From JBGQOJ01 sp052119585 (GTDB lineage: Bacteria > Pseudomonadota > Alphaproteobacteria > Rhodobacterales > Rhodobacteraceae), in contig NZ_JBGQOJ010000017.1 in the NCBI RefSeq assembly GCF_052119585.1, positions 1 through 64,000 on the forward strand: DNA of 64,000 nt. The letters run 5' to 3'. Shown piece by piece: positions 8,360-17,012 of this stretch. Made by a program: the position numbers and the translations under genes. The first letter of the stretch is position 1, and every line of letters starts with the position of its first letter. The notes beneath the pieces are model-generated. The model was given only the letters and a program-made list of their open reading frames with translations. It had not been told where the DNA came from and made no database searches.

Positions 8360-8542
8360 ATGGACGATTTGAATTCAATGCTGGAACCGGGCATGATTGT
8401 TCGCCATCCTGATCGGCCCGATTGGGGGCTGGGGCAGGTGCAATCCAACGTCAAAGGTAAGATCACGGTCAATTTCCGCGAGGAAGGTAAGGTTGTGATC
8501 GACGGTGCGCATGTGTCCCTGATCCCTGTTTTCGACGCATAA
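8360..8542 (+). CDS. DUF3553 family small protein
   Basis: A 60-residue protein (MDDLNSMLEPGMIVRHPDRP at the start, then GLGQVQSNVKGKITVNF). The pattern PGMxVRHPxxPDWGLGQVQS is that of DUF3553, a small beta-rich fold of unknown function. The gene starts just upstream of the DUF3553 homology, with AAGGG nine bases before the ATG. It shares a very short divergent region with chpT, so the two may be regulated together. Confidence 0.8.
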   Translation: MDDLNSMLEPGMIVRHPDRPDWGLGQVQSNVKGKITVNFREEGKVVIDGAHVSLIPVFDA

Positions 8543-8590
8543 TGGCACTATCGCCACTTTGCATTTCCTCATTAGGGTTTCACGAAATGA

Positions 8591-8605
8591 TTAATGCAAC
8601 CTTAA
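8591..8605. promoter_or_regulatory. CtrA-type binding box
   Basis: TTAA (8591-8594), seven bases, TTAA (8602-8605) is a perfect match to the CtrA consensus TTAA-N7-TTAA. It lies 103 bases upstream of olsB, one gene away from chpT. A GANTC methylation-type site occurs at 8656-8660. Confidence 0.5.
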
Positions 8606-8707
8606 AGGGAGTTGCCGCACCGTCAGAATTTACGGTTTGTTGCAAAACGGGCATAGAGTCCCTACACATCGCAGATCTTTGCATATGGAAAACACCGAAC
8701 GCCCCAC

Positions 8708-9481
8708 ATGCCGACCGATAACCCCCAGTTTTTGGTGCGCCTTGCCCGCACCCCGGAAGATGTGACAGGTGCGCAGCGCCTTCGCTACCGTGTGTTCGTG
8801 TCGGAACTGGGCGGCGATGGCCCGATGGTGGACCATGCCGCCGGTCTGGAGCGCGACAGCTTTGACGCCCATTGCGACCACCTTGTGCTGATCGACAGCA
8901 CCCGCGCGGCGCCTGAGCATGTCGTGGGCGCCTATCGCTTGATGCGGACAGAGCAGGCAGAAAAGGCCGGGCGGTTCTATTCCGAGGCCGAATACGATCT
9001 TGCGCCGCTGAAATCCAGCGGTCGCACGCTGCTTGAACTGGGCCGCTCCTGTCTTGACGCGGACTATCGCGGCGGCATGGCGATGCATCACCTTTGGCAG
9101 GCGCTGGCCGCCTATGTGCTGGACCACAGGATCGAGGTGCTGTTCGGCGTCGCCAGTTTTCATGGCACCGATATCGACAGCCTTGCTGGCCCGCTGTCAT
9201 TGCTCCACGCGCGGCATCTTGCACCCAAAGCGTTGCGGGTGCGGGTGCGCGACGGGCATTTCCAGCGGATGGACCTGATGCCAGAGGAGGCCATCGACCG
9301 CCCCGCCGCGATGAAGGCCACTCCGGCGCTGATCAAGGCGTATCTGCGGCTTGGGGGGTGCGTGGGCGAGGGCGCCTTTGTCGACCACGCCTTCAACACC
9401 ACCGACGTCTGTCTGGTGATGGACACCGAACAGATGAACGCCCGCCAGCGTGACATTTACACCAAGGCCCGCACGCCGTGA
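8708..9481 (+). CDS. olsB: L-ornithine N-alpha-acyltransferase OlsB
   Basis: A 257-residue acyltransferase of the GNAT-like OlsB family. It joins a 3-hydroxyacyl group from acyl carrier protein to ornithine, giving lyso-ornithine lipid. Typical segments are AQRLRYRVFVSELGGDGP, DHLVLID, the acceptor-like LLELGRSCLDADYRGG, and FHGTDIDSLAGPLSLLHARH. The family length is about 250-290. It overlaps olsA by four bases, so both steps are made together. A CtrA-type box upstream suggests cell-cycle or global regulation. Confidence 0.92.
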   Translation: MPTDNPQFLVRLARTPEDVTGAQRLRYRVFVSELGGDGPMVDHAAGLERDSFDAHCDHLVLIDSTRAAPEHVVGAYRLMRTEQAEKAGRFYSEAEYDLAPLKSSGRTLLELGRSCLDADYRGGMAMHHLWQALAAYVLDHRIEVLFGVASFHGTDIDSLAGPLSLLHARHLAPKALRVRVRDGHFQRMDLMPEEAIDRPAAMKATPALIKAYLRLGGCVGEGAFVDHAFNTTDVCLVMDTEQMNARQRDIYTKARTP

Positions 9482-10293
9482 GCGGCTGGAGCGAGGCGGC
9501 AGAGCCGATTCACCCGCCGATCACGGCGGCGGGCTGGGCGCGCGTAGCGCTGCGCGGTCTGGTGCTGGGGGGGGTGACCTTTGGCGGGCTTGCGGTCTTG
9601 CTGCTTGTCCGGCTAATGGAGCGTCCGATCTGCGGCACCGGGCGGCCCGTCACGCCCTTTATCACGCAATTTGTCTGTAAATCCGCCTTTGTGATCCTTG
9701 GTATGGGGCATTCGGTGCGCGGATCGCAGATGCGCCAGAAGGGGGCTGTGGTGGCCAACCACGCGTCTTGGCTGGATATTTTCGCGCTGAACGCCACCAA
9801 GCGGGTCTATTTCGTCTCCAAGTCAGAGGTGGCAGGCTGGCCGGGCATCGGTTGGCTGGCCCGGGCGACCGGCACGGTCTTTATCAACCGCCGCGCAAAC
9901 GAGGCCGCAGCGCAACGAACCATATTCGAAGACAGGCTGAAGGTCGGCCACAAGCTGTTGTTCTTCCCCGAGGGGACGTCGACCGATGGGGTCAGAGTTT
10001 TACCCTTTAAATCAACGCTTTTTGCGGCGTTCTTCGCGCAGAACCTCAAGAGTTTCCTCTGGGTTCAGCCGGTCACGGTGATCTACCGCGCGCCGCAGGG
10101 CGAAGACCCGAGATTTTATGGCTGGTGGGGCGACATGGAGTTCGGCCCGCATTTGCTGCACACCTTGGCGGCGCGGCGTCAGGGATCGGTTGAAATTGTC
10201 TATCATGCGCCGGTCAAGGTCGCGGATTTCGAGAACCGCAAGGCGCTGGCGCTTTGGTGTGAAAACACGGTGCGCAGCGCCTTGCCGTTTTAA
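9478..10293 (+). CDS. olsA: lyso-ornithine lipid acyltransferase OlsA (PlsC family)
   Basis: A 271-residue membrane acyltransferase that completes ornithine lipid. One membrane helix lies near residues 21-42 (VALRGLVLGGVTFGGLAVLL). The PlsC motifs are present: NHASWLD (HX4D catalytic) and FPEGTSTDG (acceptor binding), with FINRR between them. The start is a GTG whose GTGA overlaps the olsB stop. PlsC proteins can also acylate lysophosphatidate; the olsB context supports the ornithine-lipid role. Confidence 0.9.
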   Translation: MSGWSEAAEPIHPPITAAGWARVALRGLVLGGVTFGGLAVLLLVRLMERPICGTGRPVTPFITQFVCKSAFVILGMGHSVRGSQMRQKGAVVANHASWLDIFALNATKRVYFVSKSEVAGWPGIGWLARATGTVFINRRANEAAAQRTIFEDRLKVGHKLLFFPEGTSTDGVRVLPFKSTLFAAFFAQNLKSFLWVQPVTVIYRAPQGEDPRFYGWWGDMEFGPHLLHTLAARRQGSVEIVYHAPVKVADFENRKALALWCENTVRSALPF

Positions 10294-10309
10294 TGGAAAC
10301 TCAACTAAA

Positions 10310-10969
10310 TCAGGACATTGCCGCGTAAAGCTGCTGTAGTTTCATGGCGGGATCGCCGCTGTTCCAGATCTCTTCTCCGATCCCGAAGAAATCGGTCATC
10401 GGGGCCATGGCGCGGATATTGTCCTCGGTCAGGCCGCCTTCGGCGACGCAGGGCACCTCGATCACTTCGGACCAGAACTGGAACAATTCCGCATCGGCCA
10501 CGGTGCCGTCGCCAAGGGCTCCGGCACCGATCGGGCCAAAGCTGACGTAGTCGGCACCAGCCTCGCCCGCGCTCATCCCGTCGTGACGCGAGGCGCCGCA
10601 GAATGTGCCGATGATCGCGTCGGCACCCAGATCGGCGCGGACCTTGCGGACAGAGCGCGGCCCGTCCAACAGGTGAACACCGTCAAGCCCCAGGCGTTCC
10701 ACCATCAGGACGTGCCGCTCGATCACCAGCGCGATGTCCCGCGCATGGCAGATCTCGCGCAAGGCGTCGGCAGCGCGGGAAATCCGGTCTTCGTCCACCG
10801 TGGCAAGGGCAAGGCGCACGCAGGCGACCTCTGCCGCGTCAAGGGCGCTGGACAGGATGTCGGGGAAAACCGACAATTCGAACTCTGGCGGGGTGATCAG
10901 ATAAATTTGCGGAACGATCCGTTCGTCGACGGGTTCCGGGGCGGTGGTTTTAGCTTTGGATTTGGACAT
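10310..10969 (-). CDS. thiamine-phosphate synthase-like protein (ThiE/TenI fold)
   Basis: A 219-residue protein of the ThiE/TenI TIM-barrel type, with QIYLITPPEFELS, GVHLLDGPRSVRKVR, DYVSFGPIG and PCVAEGGLTEDNI in the expected order. ThiE joins the pyrimidine and thiazole moieties of thiamine. Several usual catalytic positions differ: HIGQ.D becomes HLLDGP and the GPIFPT loop becomes GPIGAG, so true synthase activity is uncertain. The start at 10969 (MSKSKAK) is followed by a 20-residue leader outside the barrel; an upstream open frame is ignored. It is convergent with olsA. Confidence 0.65.
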   Translation of the reverse strand: MSKSKAKTTAPEPVDERIVPQIYLITPPEFELSVFPDILSSALDAAEVACVRLALATVDEDRISRAADALREICHARDIALVIERHVLMVERLGLDGVHLLDGPRSVRKVRADLGADAIIGTFCGASRHDGMSAGEAGADYVSFGPIGAGALGDGTVADAELFQFWSEVIEVPCVAEGGLTEDNIRAMAPMTDFFGIGEEIWNSGDPAMKLQQLYAAMS

Positions 10970-11064
10970 GGCGCGGCCTTTCACGTTTGCGCCCTCATAT
11001 CCTGCGGCGCGTGTCGTCACAAGGCCATTGCCCTTGGGCGCAGGCTTGCCTAAACGCATCGCCC

Positions 11065-11838
11065 ATGAGCGATGATATGACAGACATGACAGAGGACTGG
11101 ACCGGCCCGCAGCCGGTCGTGGTCCTTGTGAACCCGCAAATGGGCGAAAACATCGGCGGCGCGGCCCGTGCGATGTGGAATTTCGGCCTGAACCGCATGC
11201 GCCTTGTCGCGCCCCGCGACGGATGGCCCAACAGCCGCGCCACGGCGCTGGCCAGTGGTGCGGGTCGTGTGCTGGACCACGCCGAAGTCTACCCGACCAC
11301 GGCACAGGCGCTGGCCGACTGTAATTTCGTCTTTGCCACGACCGCGCGACACCGCGACTTGACCAAGCCGATCATGACGCCGGAACGCGCGATGGAACAC
11401 ACCCGCGCCCTGACGGCGGCGGGTCAGACCGTTGGAATATTGTTCGGACCGGAACGCGCCGGACTGGAAAACGACGACATATCGCGCGCCAATGCGATTA
11501 TTTCGGTGCCGGTGAACCCGCTGTTCGCCTCGCTGAACCTGGCGCAATGCGTTTTGCTGACCGCCTATGAGTGGCGCCGTCAGACCAGCATCCAGCCCGC
11601 CGAGGTGGTGGGGATGGCCAAGACCGACTTTGCCAGCGCGATCGAGGTCGAGAAGCTGGTCGAGCATTACGAGGCGCGGCTGGAGGAGGAGGGGTTCTTT
11701 TTCCCCGAGACCAAGGCGGCGGGCATGAAGACGGTTCTGCGCAACATGTGGTCGCGGATGCCGCTGACCAGTTCCGATGTGCAGATGCTGCACGGGATGC
11801 TACGCCAGCTGCTGCGCTGGAAAGACCGCGAGCGGTAG
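11065..11838 (+). CDS. trmJ: tRNA (cytidine/uridine-32-2'-O-)-methyltransferase TrmJ-like
   Basis: A 257-residue SPOUT-class RNA methyltransferase. The N-terminal knot fold shows VVVLVNPQMGENIGGAARAM, then the S-adenosylmethionine loop GILFGPERAGLENDD and VPVNPLFASLNLAQCVLL. The C-terminal helical part (VEKLVEHYEARLEEEGFFFP) is that of TrmJ, which methylates ribose 32 of tRNAs. Start ATG 11065 was taken because the SPOUT domain begins soon after; the frame is open to 10987. The gene stands alone, with a dispersed repeat copy behind it. Confidence 0.88.
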   Translation: MSDDMTDMTEDWTGPQPVVVLVNPQMGENIGGAARAMWNFGLNRMRLVAPRDGWPNSRATALASGAGRVLDHAEVYPTTAQALADCNFVFATTARHRDLTKPIMTPERAMEHTRALTAAGQTVGILFGPERAGLENDDISRANAIISVPVNPLFASLNLAQCVLLTAYEWRRQTSIQPAEVVGMAKTDFASAIEVEKLVEHYEARLEEEGFFFPETKAAGMKTVLRNMWSRMPLTSSDVQMLHGMLRQLLRWKDRER

Positions 11839-11870
11839 CGGGTCTGGGGCGGCGGGATTGCCTTTGGCGA

Positions 11871-11892
11871 GGATATTTTCAGAACAAAGAAG
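11871..11892 (+). repeat. dispersed 3'-end repeat, copy 2
   Basis: GGATATTTTCAGAACAAAGAAG, 32 bases after the trmJ stop and preceded by GGCGA. It belongs to the same family as the copies near 30662, 49135 and 55352. Confidence 0.65.
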
Positions 11893-11981
11893 GGCAAGGG
11901 GCGCGACGCTTTGACGGGGTGTGCCATCTTGCCCTGCGGGCCCGCGCGGCCTAGGTTCTGCGCCAGGACATGGAGAGCGGA

Positions 11982-13133
11982 ATGAGCACCAAACGCAGTA
12001 TTTTCGAAGAGGTCGGCGCAGGCGCCAAAGCGGCACAGGCGAAAGATGTGGCGGGCGGTATCGATCGCACCCGAAAAGGCGCGCGGCGTGGTGTCAGGAT
12101 CTGGCTGATGATCCTGTTCACGCTTGTCGCCGTGATGATCGCGGTGGGCGGTCTGACGCGGTTGACTGATTCCGGCCTGTCGATCACCGAGTGGAAGCCT
12201 GTCACCGGAGCGTTGCCGCCGATGACCGGGGCCGACTGGGACCAGGAATTCGCGAAATATCAGGCAAGCCCGGAATATCTTTTGCAGAACAAGGGGATGA
12301 CCCTTGAGGCGTTCAAAACCATTTTTTGGTGGGAATGGGGCCACAGGCAGCTTGGCCGCGTGATCGGCCTTGTCTGGGCGATCGGGTTTTTCGGGTTTCT
12401 GGTGGCGCGGCGCATTCCGGCGGGTTGGACCGGACGCCTTGTCCTGATCGGCGCACTTGGCGGGATGCAGGGTGCGATCGGCTGGTGGATGGTGGCGAGC
12501 GGGTTGCATGGCCGGATGGTTGATGTGGCGTCCTACCGGCTGGCGACGCATCTGGGGCTGGCCTTTGTCATTCTGGGGTTCATCACCTGGTATGTGCTGC
12601 ACCTTGGACGCCCCGAGGCGGCGCTGATGCAGGCGCGGCGCGGGCGCGAGGGCAAGTTGTTCGGGCTGTCCACAGGGCTGATGCATTTCGCCTTTCTTCA
12701 GATCATCCTTGGCGCGCTTGTGGCGGGGATAGATGCGGGGCGCGGCTATATCGACTGGCCGCTGATGGCGGGGCAGTTTTTTCCCGACGCCGCATTTAAC
12801 CTCACGCCGCTTTGGACGAATTTCTTTGAAAACCCCGCGCTGGTGCAATTCATTCATCGCATGTCGGGTTATGGGCTGTTTGTGTTCGGGGGCGCGGTCT
12901 GGTGGACGGCGCGCGGGTCTGCGCATCCGGTGACCCGCCGGGCGTTCCATCTGGTGATGGGGATGATGGTGCTGCAAATGGTGCTGGGGATCGTTACCGT
13001 GATGCAGGCCGCCGCACCGCATATCGCGATCACCCATCAGATCGGGGCAGTGGTGTTGTGGGTTCTGATCCTGCGCGCGCGGTTTCTCAGCCAATATCCA
13101 GTCACGCAATCCATCCGGGGCACAAAAGCATGA
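11982..13133 (+). CDS. ctaA: heme A synthase (COX15/CtaA type 2)
   Basis: A 383-residue integral membrane enzyme that oxidises heme O to heme A for cytochrome c oxidase. Eight membrane segments can be traced, in two four-helix bundles. Four histidines sit at heme positions: WGHRQLGR, LATHLGLAF, FIHRMSGYG and AITHQIGAV. The type-specific TRLTDSGLSITEWKPVTG is present. ATG 11982 (MSTKRS) has GGAGAG five bases upstream; ATG 11970 is an alternative. It overlaps the downstream carboxypeptidase gene by four bases (ATGA). Confidence 0.95.
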   Translation: MSTKRSIFEEVGAGAKAAQAKDVAGGIDRTRKGARRGVRIWLMILFTLVAVMIAVGGLTRLTDSGLSITEWKPVTGALPPMTGADWDQEFAKYQASPEYLLQNKGMTLEAFKTIFWWEWGHRQLGRVIGLVWAIGFFGFLVARRIPAGWTGRLVLIGALGGMQGAIGWWMVASGLHGRMVDVASYRLATHLGLAFVILGFITWYVLHLGRPEAALMQARRGREGKLFGLSTGLMHFAFLQIILGALVAGIDAGRGYIDWPLMAGQFFPDAAFNLTPLWTNFFENPALVQFIHRMSGYGLFVFGGAVWWTARGSAHPVTRRAFHLVMGMMVLQMVLGIVTVMQAAAPHIAITHQIGAVVLWVLILRARFLSQYPVTQSIRGTKA

Positions 13134-14605
13134 AAACCTATACCGAACTGATGCTGTTTCAGCGCGAGACAGAGGCGCTGGCGCAAATTGCGGGGCGTCT
13201 GGGCTGGGATCAGGAAACCATGATGCCGCACGGCGCCGCCGATCAACGGGGCGAGGAAACGGCGGCGTTGGAAGGTGTGCTGCATGCCCGCCGCAGCGAT
13301 CCGCGTCTGGGCGACTGGCTGGCGGCGGTGGACGAGGGCGCGTTGGACGAGGTCGGGCGGGCGCAAATGCGCCAGATCCGCCGCAGCTACGCCCGCACGA
13401 TGAAGATCCCCGCGCGTCTGGCGTCGGAACTGGCGCGCGTGACTTCGGTCAGTCAGGGCAAATGGGCCGCGGCGCGGGCGGCAGACGATTTCAAGGCCTT
13501 TGTGCCGGTTCTGGAACAGGTGGTGACGCTGAAGCGCGAGGAGGCGGCGGCCCTTGCGGCGGGCGGTGATCTTTACGACGCGCTGCTTGACGACTACGAG
13601 CCGGGTGCCACGGCGGCAGAGCTGAGCGCGATGTTCGGGGCGCTGCGGCCGCGTCTGGTGGCGCTGCGCGACAAGGTTCTGGGCGCGGATCAGCCCAAGG
13701 CGCTAAGCGGAACGTTCGACGAGGCGGGGCAGCTGGCGATATCCCAGAAGCTGGCGCGGGCCTTTGGCTATGACATGGGGCGGGGCCGGATCGACAAGGC
13801 GGTGCATCCGTTTTCCAGCGGGTCCGGCAGTGATGTGCGGATCACCACGCGCACCAATCCTGCCGATCCGTTCAACTGTTTCTATTCCACCATCCACGAG
13901 GTCGGCCACGCCGCCTATGAGCAGGGGATCGACGGCCGCTATGCGCTGACGCCTTTGGGGCAGGGCGTGTCGATGGGCGTCCACGAAAGCCAAAGCCGGA
14001 TTTACGAGAACCAGCTGGGCCGTGGCCGCGCCTTTACCGGCTATCTGTTTGGCGAGATGCAACAGCAGTTCGGCGATATCGGGGTCAAGGATGCCGATGC
14101 GTTCTATGCCGCGGTGAACCGCGTGACGCCGGGCTATATCCGCACAGAAAGCGACGAGGTGCAGTATAACCTGCATGTTCTGTTGCGGTTCGATCTGGAA
14201 CGCGCCCTGATGTCGGGCGATCTGGCGGTGGCCGATCTGGAAACCGCATGGAACGACCGGTTCGAGGCGGATTTCGGGGTCAGGGTTGACCGCGCATCGA
14301 ACGGCTGCTTGCAGGACGTGCATTGGTCCTGCGGCCTGTTCGGTTATTTCCCGACCTATTCGCTGGGCAACGTCTATGCGGGGTGTCTGTATCAGGCCTT
14401 GCGCGGCGCGGTGCCACAGTTGGACGCAGATCTGGCGCGGGGCGACACATCGGCGGCCACGGGCTGGCTGCGCGAGAACCTGCAACGCCATGGCGGGCTA
14501 TACATGCCCGTCGAGGTGATCACCCGCGCCGCCGGAAAAGCCCCGAACGAGGCGCCGCTTCTGGACTATCTGGAGGCGAAGTTCGGGGCGATCTACGGGC
14601 TATAG
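13130..14605 (+). CDS. carboxypeptidase Taq (peptidase family M32)
   Basis: A 491-residue cytoplasmic zinc carboxypeptidase, normal size for M32. The zinc site is IHEVGHAAYEQ (HExxH), followed downstream by MGVHESQSRIYENQLGR, where the glutamate supplies the third ligand, and GYIRTESDEVQYNLHVLLRF. It starts inside the ctaA stop, so it is coupled to heme A synthase, probably only by chromosomal packing. The 3' end overlaps the convergent CorC-like gene by six bases. Confidence 0.95.
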   Translation: MKTYTELMLFQRETEALAQIAGRLGWDQETMMPHGAADQRGEETAALEGVLHARRSDPRLGDWLAAVDEGALDEVGRAQMRQIRRSYARTMKIPARLASELARVTSVSQGKWAAARAADDFKAFVPVLEQVVTLKREEAAALAAGGDLYDALLDDYEPGATAAELSAMFGALRPRLVALRDKVLGADQPKALSGTFDEAGQLAISQKLARAFGYDMGRGRIDKAVHPFSSGSGSDVRITTRTNPADPFNCFYSTIHEVGHAAYEQGIDGRYALTPLGQGVSMGVHESQSRIYENQLGRGRAFTGYLFGEMQQQFGDIGVKDADAFYAAVNRVTPGYIRTESDEVQYNLHVLLRFDLERALMSGDLAVADLETAWNDRFEADFGVRVDRASNGCLQDVHWSCGLFGYFPTYSLGNVYAGCLYQALRGAVPQLDADLARGDTSAATGWLRENLQRHGGLYMPVEVITRAAGKAPNEAPLLDYLEAKFGAIYGL

Positions 14606-15907
14606 CGGACGGATTTTCAGGCGCGTCAGCCGGTTGTCCTTGCGCTGTAGCACCTCGAAGCGAAAGCCGTGGAACGAGAACACCTGACCCTGCGTCGGGA
14701 TCGACTGGGCCTCGTGGATCACGAGGCCCGCAATCGTATTGGCCTCGTCATCGGGCAGGTTCCAGTCCGTCGCGCGGTTCAGGTCGCGGATGGTCATGGA
14801 CCCGTCCACAAGGAAATGCCCGTCGTCGGATTTACGCAGGGGGTTTTCGGCGTCGATGTCGAATTCGTCGGTGATTTCCCCCACGATTTCCTCGAGGATG
14901 TCTTCGAGCGTGATCAACCCCTGAAGCGAGCCGTATTCATCCACCACCAACGCAAAATGGGTGCGGCGGTGCAGGAACTGGCGCATCTGTTCGTCAAGCG
15001 CGGTGGTTTCAGGCACGAAATAGGGCTTCATCGCCACATCCATGACGTTGAAGCCCCGCAGCCCGTCAGGGGCTGCATCGGGGCCCATCGCCATCTTGTG
15101 CATGGCCCGCAGCAGGTCCTTGGCGTGGATCACCCCGATGACATTGTCGGGGTCGTCGCGGTAGACCGGCAGGCGGGTGTGGGCAGAGTTCAGGCAATGC
15201 GCCAGGATCTCTTCCGGCCCCAGCGTCACGTCGATCATTTCGATCTTGGAGCGGTGAAGCATGATCTCTTCCACTGTCCGCTCCGACAGATCCAGCGCAC
15301 CCAGGATGCGGTCGCGATCGTCTTTGTGCACGACGCCTTCGGAATGGCCAAGCGACAGCGCGCCGGCGATTTCGTCATGAACGGCAAGGATATGGCTGTC
15401 GGGGTCCGCCTTTACGCCGAACATGCGCAGGACCTGCCGCACCAGCGCCCGCACCGCCATCACCATGGGTGAGAACACCAGGATCACCAGCCGCACGATC
15501 GGCGCGACGCGGCTTGCAGCGGTTTCGGCATTGGTGATCGCATAAGTCTTGGGCAGGACCTCGGCAAAGATCAGCACCAACAGGGTCATCACAAGGGTCG
15601 CCAGCGCCACGCCGCTGTCACCGAACGCGCGGGTGAACAGCGAGGTGGCCAGCGAGGTGGCGAGGATGTTCACAAGGTTGTTGCCCAGAAGGACCGAGCC
15701 GATCAGGCGCTCGTTGTCTTCGGTGATGGTCAGCGCCATCTTGGCACCCAAATCGCCTTTGTCGGACTTCGAGCGCAGCTTGCCCCGCGACGCGGCGGTC
15801 AGCGCGGTTTCGGAGCCGGAAAAGAAGGCCGATAGCACCAAAAGCCCCAGAATGGCGGCAGAGGTCATCCAGAAGGCGCTGTCGAAGACGGAGGCGGCGG
15901 TGTCCAT
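14600..15907 (-). CDS. CNNM/CorC-family membrane protein with CBS domains
   Basis: A 435-residue protein: an N-terminal CNNM transmembrane domain (about 10-190, SAFFSGSETALTAASRGKL), a CBS pair (about 205-335, including IEMIDVTLGPEEILAHCLN and HFALVVDEYGSLQGLITLED) and a C-terminal CorC_HlyC domain (FLVDGSMTIRDLNRA). The family is linked to magnesium and cobalt homeostasis, often annotated hemolysin. It lies downstream of xerD but with 178 bases between, which hold a dispersed repeat copy. Confidence 0.9.
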   Translation of the reverse strand: MDTAASVFDSAFWMTSAAILGLLVLSAFFSGSETALTAASRGKLRSKSDKGDLGAKMALTITEDNERLIGSVLLGNNLVNILATSLATSLFTRAFGDSGVALATLVMTLLVLIFAEVLPKTYAITNAETAASRVAPIVRLVILVFSPMVMAVRALVRQVLRMFGVKADPDSHILAVHDEIAGALSLGHSEGVVHKDDRDRILGALDLSERTVEEIMLHRSKIEMIDVTLGPEEILAHCLNSAHTRLPVYRDDPDNVIGVIHAKDLLRAMHKMAMGPDAAPDGLRGFNVMDVAMKPYFVPETTALDEQMRQFLHRRTHFALVVDEYGSLQGLITLEDILEEIVGEITDEFDIDAENPLRKSDDGHFLVDGSMTIRDLNRATDWNLPDDEANTIAGLVIHEAQSIPTQGQVFSFHGFRFEVLQRKDNRLTRLKIRPL

Positions 15908-16026
15908 TGTTCAATTCCCCGAGTGTTCAAAACCTTATGGAGTTGCGCGCGCTGTTCTTCAAGAGCGGGTCTTTCGGGGGCGGGTCGGGCGCATGCGGCG
16001 GGCGCAAAAGTTTTCTTGCCTTCGGC

Positions 16027-16052
16027 GAGGATATTTTTTCCAACAAGAACGG
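16027..16052 (+). repeat. dispersed 3'-end repeat, copy 3
   Basis: GAGGATATTTTTTCCAACAA followed by GAACGG, preceded by TTCGGC, between the start of the CorC-like gene and the end of xerD. It is a diverged member, closest to the copy at 34837. Confidence 0.5.
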
Positions 16053-16085
16053 AAAGATCCGGGCCGTTCGCGGGTTTTTGTCCGG

Positions 16086-17012
16086 TCAGGGCTTACGGGC
16101 AAGCGGGTGATGGTCCATCACCAGATCCTTGAGCCTTTGGTCGAGAACATGGGTGTAAATCTCTGTTGTGGCCACGTCGGCGTGCCCCAGCAGGGTCTGG
16201 ATCGAGCGAAGGTCGGCGCCATGTGCCAGCAGATGTGTGGCGAAGGCATGGCGCAATGTGTGGGGTGTGACCTTGTCGGGAGAGACACCGCCCGTGACGG
16301 ACATTTCCTTGATCAGGACGTAGAAGCGGTGGCGCGTCAGGTGGCCTTGCGCCCCGGATGAGGGAAACAGGTATTTCGAGGCGGGTTTGCCCGCCAGCCG
16401 CGCGAGATCTTCTGTTGTATCGCGGGCCTTCAGCCAAAGCGCCAGCGCCTTGCGGGCCGGAGGCGACAGGGGCACCATGCGTTCCTTGCCGCCTTTGCCC
16501 CGGATCAGCAGCATACGCGGATCGCCACGCGCGGCCGAGACCGGCAGCGACACCAGTTCGGTCACCCGCATTCCCGTGGCGTAGAGCAGCTCCATCAGGC
16601 AGGTGTTGCGCGTTCTGTCGACGGGACTGCGGCCGACGCAGCGGGCGGCGGCGAGCAGTTTGTCCACCTCGGTTTCCGACAAGACCTTCGGCAGGCGCTT
16701 GTCGCGCCCCGGCCCCTTGATCTGGATCGCCGGATTGTCCTTGCGCCAGCCTTCCTCGAAGGCGAAGCGGAAGATCTGTTTGATCGCCGACAGCCTGCGG
16801 GCACGGGTCGCGGTGGCCAGTCCCTGCGCGTCGCAGTCCACCAGATACTCCTCGATGTCGCTGCGGGTGGTTGTCTCGAATGTGCGCCCGGTCCGGTTCA
16901 GCCAGTCGATGAACTTTTTCAGGTCGCGGGCATAGGCGAGCTGCGTGTTCGTTGCGGCGTCAAGCTCTGCGGCCTGCGCCTCCAGAAAGGTCTGGACCTG
17001 ACGCAACATCAT
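16086..17012 (-). CDS. xerD: tyrosine recombinase XerD
   Basis: A 308-residue site-specific recombinase of the XerC/XerD type that resolves chromosome dimers at dif. An N-terminal SAM-like core-binding domain (1 to about 95) precedes the catalytic domain. The active-site set is present: Arg149 (ATGMRVTEL), the conserved Lys in RGKGGKER, His251-x-x-Arg254 (TPHTLRHAFATHLL), His277 (LLGHADV) and nucleophile Tyr286. Full length and housekeeping context (after a conserved exported protein, near aroK) argue against a phage integrase. It overlaps the upstream gene by four bases. Confidence 0.93.
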   Translation of the reverse strand: MMLRQVQTFLEAQAAELDAATNTQLAYARDLKKFIDWLNRTGRTFETTTRSDIEEYLVDCDAQGLATATRARRLSAIKQIFRFAFEEGWRKDNPAIQIKGPGRDKRLPKVLSETEVDKLLAAARCVGRSPVDRTRNTCLMELLYATGMRVTELVSLPVSAARGDPRMLLIRGKGGKERMVPLSPPARKALALWLKARDTTEDLARLAGKPASKYLFPSSGAQGHLTRHRFYVLIKEMSVTGGVSPDKVTPHTLRHAFATHLLAHGADLRSIQTLLGHADVATTEIYTHVLDQRLKDLVMDHHPLARKP

